A DNA stretch of 64,000 nt from Cladorrhinum sp. PSN259 (Eukaryota > Ascomycota > Sordariomycetes > Sordariales > Podosporaceae): contig MU867091.1 in assembly GCA_033725935.1 (NCBI GenBank), positions 310,001 to 374,000 of the forward strand. The letters run 5' to 3'. The stretch's first letter is position 1; each line of letters begins with the position of its first letter. Below are positions 21,702 through 30,994 of this stretch, in pieces. The notes beneath the pieces are model-generated. The model was not told the DNA's origin. It searched no databases and worked only from the letters and a program-made list of their open reading frames with translations. The translations under genes were made by a program, and so were the position numbers.

Positions 21702-22462
21702 CAATGGTTGATATCAGGGAATGACACTCCCCCCCAGGCGGGCAGAAGCGTACAAGACGCTAATGAGTGGAGCGCGCAGTATAGGGCATTTGAACTTTTT
21801 GAATGTCGAAGAGACAGTAGCATAATGACATTGAAGAGGAGCGGAAATGGCAGCCAGGAAGGTATTTAGTGATGGAGTACAGACGACAATAGCTATTTAG
21901 TGGCTGAAAGAACAAACTCTAAAGTCTTGACAATAAGAATTTTGAGCTTTGTATCATGGTAGTCTTCAAAGAATCAGCTGCTTCTCACGTGAGTAGTAGA
22001 AGAGATAGTTCGAAATGATGTTTGTTAGATGAGAGCCAGAATGGAATCCGAAAGGCAAACAGGAAGGCAGGAAGTAATGTACCTCGATATCGCGGTGATG
22101 TTCTGCCACTCACTGTCCCACCTCAACACCAGATTGGGTGGAAAGTAGGGAAAGGTGCATCCTGAATGTTGGAAAAGAGGTTTTAAGGTTAGTATTTGGT
22201 AGATCCAGAGATTCCAACATCATCGCTGTGCAGGTAACCAATATTTGATGACACGGAGAATGGGGAAATTATGAACCTCGTAGTTTGTCCATATTCAAAT
22301 AAACTCTACCACGCTGGTTGATACTGACACGGAAAAAAAGAATCAAACATAATATTACCAAATCACCGCTGACTTGCTCGAAGCGAATGCATCCCGCCTT
22401 CCCAGACCATATCTCGCTTCTTTGTAGACAATCTCAAAGTTATCGTGTGGTCACTCTTTGGT
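21702..22462. other. Intergenic, no gene seen
   Basis: No frame above about 70 codons has coding character. It lies between the pseudogene's end and the end of the convergent unknown gene. Confidence 0.4.
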
Positions 22463-23173
22463 TTACTCAGGTCCAGTGCCTGTCGGGGACCGAAAAATTG
22501 TCCAAATGCCTTGTGATAACCTCTTACCAAAAGATTTAACACTTGCTCTAGCCTCTTCTTTCTTCTTGGCTGTTTCAGCATTCATGTTCTGGCGGTGTTG
22601 CGATAACCCGTCCTTGTTCACGTTAACGAACTCAATGTGATCGTAATCGGAACCATAATCGGGGTTGTTAGAAGCTGATCCTTTTCCCTTAGCCTCGCTG
22701 GGAATGATTTCGTCACCCTGGACCTCCCGGATCTGCTCCGAGCCGTCGCCATTGGGTTCCTCCAAGTACAGCTTGCTGAACACTTTAGACCAGTCATCTT
22801 TGGGCATCCCAGGCCCGGAATCGGGAGTCATCAACCGCTCCAAAGAACTGATATAGTCTCTGACATCAGAAGGATGGTCGGCCATCAACTTTAGCTTGGC
22901 AATGTGATGCGAAGTTTCCCGAATATAGTTGTTCAGCAGTGTATCAAGGTAATCCAACCACTCCTTGGCCTCGGGGCCCACAGTTCCGTGCATCCGGCAG
23001 CGGCCATTAGAGTAAAGCTTGACCAGATGATTGAGACACGGGTAGTACATGATGGCCATGCTGGCATCACGATGAATCCTGAAAGGGTTTCCGCGCCCAG
23101 GAGCTTGACTCCGGTTCGACATGAATGTGCCACGGATGTTTTCTCTGAATAATATGTCGTCTAAGGTATGCAT
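22463..23173 (-). CDS. Protein of unknown function, 236 aa
   Basis: An intronless frame from ATG 23173; a second start at 23122 (MSNRSQAPGRG) is possible. I do not recognise a family. The middle is helical and hydrophilic (EWLDYLDTLLNNYIRETSHH, HIAKLKLMADHPSDVRDYIS). The C-terminal third is charged and low complexity with a Lys/Arg-rich block (ETAKKKEEARASVKSFGKR). There is no signal peptide or membrane segment, so a cytosolic or nuclear protein is likely. Internal composition is consistent with coding DNA, but there is no homology support. Confidence 0.5.
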   Translation of the reverse strand: MHTLDDILFRENIRGTFMSNRSQAPGRGNPFRIHRDASMAIMYYPCLNHLVKLYSNGRCRMHGTVGPEAKEWLDYLDTLLNNYIRETSHHIAKLKLMADHPSDVRDYISSLERLMTPDSGPGMPKDDWSKVFSKLYLEEPNGDGSEQIREVQGDEIIPSEAKGKGSASNNPDYGSDYDHIEFVNVNKDGLSQHRQNMNAETAKKKEEARASVKSFGKRLSQGIWTIFRSPTGTGPE

Positions 23174-23787
23174 TCGGGTATTGTCAAATGGGGAAGCCTT
23201 TTTTTTGTCAGTAACGTTGCAGAGGAGGCCGGTGTTTCAGACATACCATGGTTGACTGTCTGCTCTGATGATGTTCTGGTGATGAGTGATACTCAAAGCT
23301 GTTGCCGTTTGGAAGAACAGTTGATGGTTTGGAAGAAAAGTTGATGGTTTGGATTCCAAGCTGACTGGATCACACTCGAAGAGCTGGAGCCAAAAGCCCG
23401 TCCTTTTACGGCAGGCAGTTGCCGGTCCGGAGAACGAAGGCCTGATAAAATCGGAAAGGGTAATTGCTCACCAAAGGAGGAGGAATGGAAAAGTATAGTA
23501 AGCATGGTGACCTTGCCTGCCTAGACTCCAATTGCCTTCAGAAAGCTGACGAAATCCGGTGGCAGTTGTGTCGGGCATGCGGCATCTTGAGCGGCAGGCA
23601 TCGCCCGGTCTTCGGAATGAACAAACCCTCGGCAGTCTGTGTAACTGCTGAAGGACCAAAAAGGCCGACAAGGAACTTGTTAAATTTTGAAGCAAATCTA
23701 TGGCAAAACATGCTCAAACAGATGATATATACAGAAAAGAATAATATGTCCAAGAAATAAAAACGAACCTCAAATCTAGTTCCTCGT
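23174..23787. other. Intergenic with a short direct repeat
   Basis: It lies between two minus-strand genes. A 20-bp phrase (ttgatggtttggaagaaaag) is nearly repeated at about 23321-23350, next to a poly-T run at 23200. It probably contains the terminator of the permease gene and the promoter of the unknown gene. Confidence 0.4.
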
Positions 23788-24921
23788 TTAACCCAACAAC
23801 AATCCAGTGACACCACCAGCAAAGAAGCAAGCAGCAACTGTCAAAAAGCTGCTCACGCTCAACAAGGAGACCCCACTGATACCATGTCCGCTGGTACATC
23901 CACCCGCCATCCTAGACCCCAGGATCATCAGGAAGCCTCCCAAGGCCGCGCTCAAGGGCGACACAGCAACCTTTGTGACCTCCCCAAACTCTGGTACCAG
24001 TCTAGATACAACAGCTGCACCACCGATCATGCCGGCAGAAAACAGCATCGTCTTGTACTTTTCCGGGATCAACTTGCCACCCAATACCCAAGCACCCACC
24101 TCCTCATAGCTCGTTGAAGTGCCCAACAAGCTCTTCCTCAAGACAAGACTAAACAACTGCGAAGCAACAATCAACAAGCCCCCAACAGGAGGCGGAATCT
24201 TGGCTTCCGGCCCTGTTGTGGTATACCTGGCTGCCAGGTAGACAATTCCCAAGAACATGGACTCCAGTCCCAACAGAACAACTGGCCTGCTGACTCCCAA
24301 CACCTCAGGAACGGTGACAACTTCCTTCTTGTCCTGCTGGATAGCAATCTCCCTTGCCTTCTTTCCACGAGCCTGGAGGTATGAACCCAATCCAGCGGAC
24401 CAGACGACTCCTGCGGCAGCGGCACCTGCAAAGGCGTAGAACCCCGACTTGACGCCTACGCCTAGTTGTGCGAGAACTGTTCCTGGGCATGCGCCCGAGA
24501 GCATCATGCCTGTTCCGAGAAGGAAACCACCGATAATGTTGCCATCGTAGAGGGAGAAGAGGTTTATCGGGGAGGCGGGACGTGGGAGTTGGGATTGGCC
24601 TGGGACAAGGGAGACGATTGCGCTGGGTTAGGGTTAGTATAGTTCCAGAGAATAAAAAGGGGTCAGGGGGGCAATGCAGGGGGAGGCTTACGCGCTGCCG
24701 GCGGCTGCCGTTAGGAATACTTGGATCATGTGGAAGTTGGTAAAGTTGAGCTGGGAGACGATGACGGAAGGTTGGTAAACGCCGGAGGCTGTTAGAGCAC
24801 CCCCAAAGACGGCGCCAGATAGTAGAGTGTTCATGGTGGGAATAATCGGATGAGGTTGCTTATTATTCTCAGTGTTTGGAAGTAATGGTGTGTTTGTATC
24901 TGGATTGGCAGACGAAGCCAT
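23788..24921 (-). CDS. YeeE/YedE-family sulfur-compound permease (DUF395, TsuA-like)
   Basis: Exons 24921-24692 and 24622-23788 (donor GC|GTAAGC, branch ACTAAC, acceptor CCCAG) give 354 aa. The internal duplication of the family is visible: GGFLLGTGMMLSGACPGT (Cys122) and GGFLMILGSRMAGGCTSGHG (Cys319), each inside hydrophobic helices; about nine to ten membrane segments can be counted. An N-terminal half-repeat, FGGALTASGVYQPSVI, matches the first family block. In bacteria YeeE/TsuA takes up thiosulfate, with conserved cysteines handling the sulfur substrate, and DUF395 proteins sit in sulfide-detoxification operons. The start is the first ATG; about 28 polar residues precede the first helix. 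Divergently placed 3 kb away is a persulfide dioxygenase, which supports a sulfur role. The exact ion carried is unknown. Confidence 0.88.
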
Positions 24922-27900
24922 CGAATTTTTGGAACAGAGAAAAGACAGAAATACAATTGACAAGATACCATCAAAAAAGCCGCGCGCCTTGAATTTCTTT
25001 ATACCTCGCCGGATGCCATCTTGAAAAGAGGTCCCCGGTGGGTGTGGGGTCCGGGAGCTCAGGGACAGCTCGGAGGCTGTCCGGGCTGTCTGTGCATGGA
25101 AGCATCTGGGGAAGTCGCCGGGTGAAAAAAGCGCAGGGATGTCATGCCATCTTAATGGTGATTACGAAATTGGGCACGAGCTTTCCCAAGCTCATGCAAA
25201 AGCACAGAAGTTGCAAGAAGGCGCTCCTTCTCCGGTGTTTAAGCTTTGGGTGGTGGCGTCTGGTCACTTGGTGCAAAGTGTGGTGGTTGTGCTCCACGCC
25301 AAGAATCCGGATTAGGACGAGGTTGTTAACAATATTTGACGGGGTTCAGCGGCAGAATTGTTAGTGCAAGGTGGTTCGTCTTTGCATCATTTCTAGAAAA
25401 GTTCCAATATTATGCACGACCCTGCATCGGTGAACGTTTTCTCATTCCAGAAACATGTGCGGCTGTCCCAAGTACCCGGTGACCACATCGCTGGGTTCTT
25501 CCCCCCCCCCGGTCAGTGGTGGATTCCTGGGAAAGGTGGTCGCCGATCTCGATCGTTATCTTATCAATTACACCGTCTTCGACTACCTCCCTTGCCTCCT
25601 TCCTGCACTGCGTCTCATCGCCGAACGCTTGCCCGCATCAGGTTTCATTTCCTTCAGTTATCTTGTCAAGATCCTCATTGACACCCTCACACACCCTTTT
25701 TACCCACCCCTCCTCATTATCTTCGGCCACAGTCCCGGTTGCTCCTTTTGATCATGTAACAGTATAGACCAGGCCCCCTCCGCTGGTACTTACGACATTG
25801 ATACCCAATGACGCACCAGCTACTGCTCCAGGCTGAGAAAACACCATTTCCTCGATTTTTGCTCCTTCGCCTTTTGTATCCTTGAAGTGTCCAATGTTAC
25901 TAATCACGTAGCTTGCTTTTTCCTTTTGGCTTCAACTTGGGAAGTAACCCACTTCCTTACACCTCCTGGAACATACCGTAGCAATCCAACAGGTTGGTTC
26001 TTCAGTCTGAATTAACCCTCCTCGAAGTGGGTAATTTAAGCCCGGGCTGTTTGCCATTCTTCTTTGGAGAGGATGCTGTTGATGGGAGTGGCGATGATCG
26101 CATGGGAGGTGTAGACCCCTGACACATATTCGGCCATCTCCATCTCAGGCAGCCCGGCAGCAGAGCGAAGATGGATAGCTGGTTAAGATTACGAGAGATG
26201 CACAGTCTTGGCTTGGGGGTAGATGTCTCGAGACGGAGCGTGTGAAAAGAATATGTAGAAGGTAGTTCAGTTTGCAGTTGTTGGTGTGACAGAGAGAGAC
26301 GGGTGTACTGAAGGACGATCTAGGAGTTGGGGTTTGGAGGAATGAAGAAAGTTAGAATTCTAGTCTAGGTTTGAGGGGTTGTGACAGAGGCGTTGGCGGA
26401 CTTGGGGTTCAGGGGGTGCTGAGGAGTGGGGCTAAAAGGTAGGAGAAGGAGGCGGAGAGGCAGTTGTCAAGCGGGGGTTGGAAGGTCAGGGTTGATGATG
26501 TGCTAACGAGTAGATCCGTGATTGGTGTCGAGGAGATCGAGGAGAGGAAAGTGCGGTGGAAGGAGAGGCCAGAGGTGCCGTCAAAAATTGGGTGGGAGAA
26601 GACAAAGGCGATGAAGCAACTGGCGTGATTGAGGAAGAATAATGATACGCCAGTGTGGAATTGCCGGTGAGAAAGGGCGGTCCAAGTTCTATTGGAGAAG
26701 GTCTTGAATGTCTATCCATTGATCGCTTTTGACGATTTCGAGAACGGTGATCTGGTTGTCAAGATTGATGGGACGTTGCTCAATTGATGCTTCCAAGTAA
26801 ACTCCTGCTTGAGGGTAAATATAGAGAATGACTTATTGGCATATCGCAGGAATACGTTTTCTCCCATTCTCTCAATCTGTTTCATTCCGAAGATGGAACA
26901 ATTTTTTTTAAAGCTCTTCCACCAGGCAGTACATGTACTGTGTGTGATGCCTTCACGGAAGTGGATCAAGTACGCGCATCAATACCACGAAGCATCTTCA
27001 TTGGTCAACTTAGAATGGATTATTCTGATATTGCTACGATGTATGCAAAATGAATACGCATTTCCAGATCAGGAGATCGATACCACACCACCGAGGCCTC
27101 GCAGAGTGAATACGAGTTGCCATGGATATCATTCATCTTGTTATCCCAACAGGCCCAAATGAAGCTATTCCAATGGTACATGGGACTCAAAAGAGTTGAC
27201 ACCAGAACTCTTCTCAGTACTTCCAAATGGCGATACCAAATCTGACATAATCAAGGTGACACTGAATGGTCGCCGATGAAACCAAGCCTCCGAATCCCCC
27301 GGAGCTGAGTGGATCCCCGGTCTCCTGCTCCGGGGACCCACATAATCAACCGCCCCGGCATTTAGGCGTTTGACGTCGGCGAGCCGCTTTTTGTGTCTCG
27401 TTCCACAAAATCCGGGGTTTACTTGTTGACAAGGCTAGGTCGCCGACGCAACCATACGTGATTTACCGGCATTCATGCAACAACACTTGCATATGTCAGC
27501 CCCTGAGATGCATGTACCTTGGTGATGGCAAACCATCAGGAGGTATCGACGACGAAATCAGGGCTGACAAGCTCAGCTGAGGAGCTGGCCTTATCATTGT
27601 ACTGTATTTTTGTTTTTCGTGGGGAATACTGTGATAGATGAATCTCTCGGTTATGAATCGCCGGGAAAGGGTTTACCAGGTCTACCCAGCAGGATACTCA
27701 GGGCTGATCACAGCTCAAGTTACCTGCTGATCTAATGGTTGAAGCAGTCGGCGATGTGGTACCCAGCTATGAGAACAACAGAGTTGTTCGGGCTCATACA
27801 CTAGAAACATGCCAAAGTTCGGGGAGTCAAAGTCTTCACTCTCACCTCTCCAACTCAAACCATAAATATGCACCCGCCCGCATTGCGCCTTCCCTTTGTT

Positions 27901-27971
27901 GAAACAGATACCGTCATCAATAGCTAGGCACACAACTCTATTGAACCTTTTCTATTGCAAAATCTTCCAAG
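24922..27971. other. 3-kb divergent spacer between the two sulfur genes
   Basis: No supportable gene. Frames such as 25455-25751 (+) and 26486-26719 (-) have no recognisable similarity. A C10 run lies at 25501-25510. An inverted repeat with 9-bp arms, CCCCGGAGC (27297-27305) and its complement (27330-27338), lies 640 bp before the dioxygenase ATG, and a TATA-like 'cataaatatg' lies near 27862. Five TCGCCGA heptamers (either strand) are listed separately. This is the likely shared control region of the permease and the dioxygenase. Confidence 0.5.
27270..27754. promoter_or_regulatory. Recurrent TCGCCGA heptamer upstream of the dioxygenase gene
   Basis: TCGCCGA occurs at 27270-27276 and 27440-27446 (plus) and as its complement at 27376-27382 and 27748-27754. 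A fifth copy lies at 25540-25546, nearer the permease. The first two plus-strand copies lie in a longer near-repeat, GGTCGCCGAYGMAACCA. Clustering in the shared spacer suggests binding sites for a regulator; no factor can be named. Confidence 0.35.
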
Positions 27972-28945
27972 ATGAATTCCCCAAACCCTATCATCCAACC
28001 TCTGTTCCATCACGGAACCTCAACATACCAATACCTGGTGGCAGACCCTACCACCCTCTCAGCGGCAATCATTGACCCCGTACTCGACTATGATCCCGCC
28101 ACCAACACCGTCTCCACCTCCTCCGCAGACGCTATTCTCAATCTTGTCCGTGAAAAAGGCTACACCGTCACACACCTTCTTGAAACCCACGCCCATGCGG
28201 ACCATTTGACGGCTGCATACTACGTCAAGACGCAGCTTAACAGCAAGCCTCAGATCTGCATCGGAAAGAGGATCACCTCAATTCAGGAGAGGTTTGCAGA
28301 AAAGTATGGAATTGATAAGACAGAATGGGACGGGGTTTTTGATGTTTTGTGGGAAGATGATCAGGTCTTTCATATTGGAGACATGACAGGCAGGGTAATC
28401 TGGTTGCCTGGACACACGCAGGATAGTTGTGGATATCTGTTTGGTGGTATGTGTATATTTTCCTTGAACAAATGGCCCATACTGACAAGTTTCCAGAAAA
28501 TATCTTCACAGGAGACTCAATCTTCAATCCGGACGTTGGGTCGGCCCGCTGTGACTTTCCAGGCGGTGATGCTCAACAACTGTTAGTGGCCGTTATCTCC
28601 TGATTTTATTGCTCCGTACTGACCATAGCCAGCTTCCAAACGTCCCAAACACTTCTATCCTTCCCACCGCATTACAAAATCTACACTGGACATGACTACC
28701 CACCCGGGGGAGCCTCCGGGCGGACTGAGCCCTTGCCCTACACGACCGTCGCCGAGCAACAGCAACAGAACAAGCACTTGAAAGCTGGTACACAACGGGA
28801 AGACTTTGTCAAGTGGCGCACAGAACGAGATGGGAGTTTGGGTGAGCCAAAACTGTTGCATCAGGCTCTACAGGTCAACATTCGCGGTGGGAGAATGCCT
28901 AGCAATGGGTTCTTGAAGGTTCCAGTTAAGGGGTGGAGACTGTGA
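27972..28945 (+). CDS. Blh/ETHE1-like persulfide dioxygenase (metallo-beta-lactamase fold)
   Basis: Exons 27972-28446, 28497-28581 and 28633-28945 (donors GTATGT, GTTAGT; acceptors CCAG) encode 290 aa. The metal-binding motif is ETHAHADHLTAA (His73, His75, Asp77, His78), followed by LPGHTQDS (His148) and FTGDSIF (Asp165). By analogy with human ETHE1, the iron ligands would be His73, His148 and Asp165. The blocks GSARCDFPGGDA and YKIYTGHDYPPGG are typical of the Blh branch. Such enzymes oxidise glutathione persulfide to sulfite, clearing sulfide-derived sulfur. No mitochondrial targeting peptide is evident, so a cytosolic location is inferred. The gene is divergent from the YeeE-family permease. 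The start is the first ATG after a plausible TATA box. Confidence 0.9.
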
Positions 28946-29918
28946 GGTTCTTTTTTGTTCAGTGTTGATTTAGATACACACTAAAGGAAGGGGTCTTCCT
29001 TCCATTATCCGCATCCTCATGTCTCTATGTTTGTTTGTATGCACAACAAGGACCACGATGTCATGTTGGTCCAAGCATCGAGGCTCAGGGGCTCAACGCC
29101 AACCTTTCCTTCGCCGTCAAAAACACTGTGGCCTTCGACCTCTGTAGACATCACGATCATCAGACACTCAGACATCTTATCAACCATCAGATCTAGCCCC
29201 CACGTTACTCTCGGCGCGTGGCTACATCCATTCCAAATCCATTTCTCCCGTCAAGTCCACAGCAGCAACCATGCAGCATGCCAATTCATTTTCTTTTCAT
29301 CACTCCCGTTCCCCCCGTTACATTGGGGGCCGACATGTGATCTAAAGATCGTCATGACCTGTTTTCTCTACTGTACCTTGCCCGCAAGGCGATGGCCAGA
29401 CCTCCCAGGACCTTTGTCGGCTACACACCCATTCACACCTCACCAAACGAAACGAAACGAAACGAAACGATCGAGATCGCTGAATCCCAAATCCATCATG
29501 CAAGTTTAGTCTCTTTCATCATCTCCGCTTCATCCGGCCATCATCATCATCATCACACCATGGCCACTAATTCTGGGCCCCTCAGTCCACCACGTGCGTT
29601 CTTTCTCTCTCCGTGGTCCCAGCTTTGCTGTGCCATAATTATCCTGTGCCGCCTCATATTTACACACCCTCCTCCTCGACTTTGTTAAAGAAATGGAATA
29701 AAACCCCAACGCAATAAGCTCACTTTCGACGCCTCCGCCACTTTGGAGTTCCTAATTACACAGTACAAGGCTTTTGTGCAGATTACCATTGCTGCAGGTT
29801 ACATTGCTTGCGGCACGAATTAAACGGTCGTCGTTGGGGTCGGTGGGGAGGGTGTGGCCCGCCGAACCCAACATTTGTCCGACCACCTCCTCCAACAAGC
29901 CTTCCTTCCATCTGGGGA

Positions 29919-29966
<48 letters not shown>

Positions 29967-30994
29967 CCCCCATTTGGGGAAAAGAAGAATCCTGCAAACG
30001 CGGCCGCTTTTCGGCAAGGTTTTATCCAAAGCTAGTAGATGATTGGACAAATGCTCATCATCATGCCCTGTGATGAGGTTTTGCCCTCGACAACATAACC
30101 CCAGATCAGGTAAGGTTGCACATCAAAGGGTTGAACCACATTACTTGATTCAAGTCATATTTCAAAGCTCCCAGTTTTAACCAACGAAATACTGCATTTT
30201 GCCATGTCCGGCCAGTCACAAGATCACGAATCAGAGGAAGCAGTAATATGTTGTTCATCAGACATTCTCATTTGCTCTGTCTGTCTGTATGTTCAAAACT
30301 GATCCTCAAAGCGTCACTCCATCATCATCATCCGTATAAGCATAGTCCTCAGTTCATTCTCGCAAAATCCTCCGATTGATTAGTTCCCAACTGCCCCATC
30401 CCTATCATGACCATCTCCTCAGACCACCCATCGATCCTTCCGGAAAAGCAAACAAAAAAATTGTCATTTCCAACCATATTTCCGAATCCGATTATTCTCC
30501 GAGCCTCACCCACCAATCCTTCAATCCCAATTTTCTGCTTTGATCCATCAATCATCCACCATCTCGCTTCGTCAACCTCCTCCAACTTCGTGCCTTCCTG
30601 CATTAAATGAGTGACATACATTACCCTAGCCAGGGTTTATTCAGAAAAAAGGAGTGTAAAAATGTTGGGTATCTCAAAATGCAAAAACTGCAAACCAAAA
30701 AACATGACCATAATGCAAAACCCCAAAACAAGCCAAAACTACCCAATAACTAAGGAGTGTCGTGAATCCCATACCCAAATCCAATGCAAATGTCTACGCT
30801 CATCATGATAAGGAGTGTCGTGAAGAGAAAAGTTTCCTTGATGACCCCATTCCTCCGCAAAGATCATTCATCATAAAACATTAAAGATATGTGCAAAAAA
30901 TCATGCCATGCTTTTAAAATGAAACGGGCATAGCCACGGAAAAAGTTGAGGAAAAATGAAGGATGAAAAAAATATTAACTCATCGTCAATATGA
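28946..30994. other. Intergenic with microsatellites, no gene seen
   Basis: Both flanking genes end here (convergent), so two 3' regions meet. It contains an (AACG)n-like run (about 29448-29470), a CAT run near 29538-29558, a (GA)n array, and short direct repeats of 'aaggagtgtcgtgaa' near 30750 and 30810. Several frames exist only because of the simple repeats. Confidence 0.45.
29925..29963. repeat. (GA)19 microsatellite
   Basis: An uninterrupted GA dinucleotide array of 39 bases. The apparent open frames across it on both strands (Arg-Glu or Ser-Leu polymers) are artefacts of the repeat. Confidence 0.95.

Noticed and set aside
24922..27971. A third sulfur gene (sulfide:quinone oxidoreductase, rhodanese or regulator) between the permease and dioxygenase
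   Set aside because: Looked for and not found: no FAD-binding GxGxxG start, rhodanese active-site Cys loop or Zn2Cys6 motif in any frame of the spacer.
29808..30050. Small proteins with Arg-Glu or Ser-Leu polymers
   Set aside because: Produced by the GA microsatellite read in different frames on both strands.
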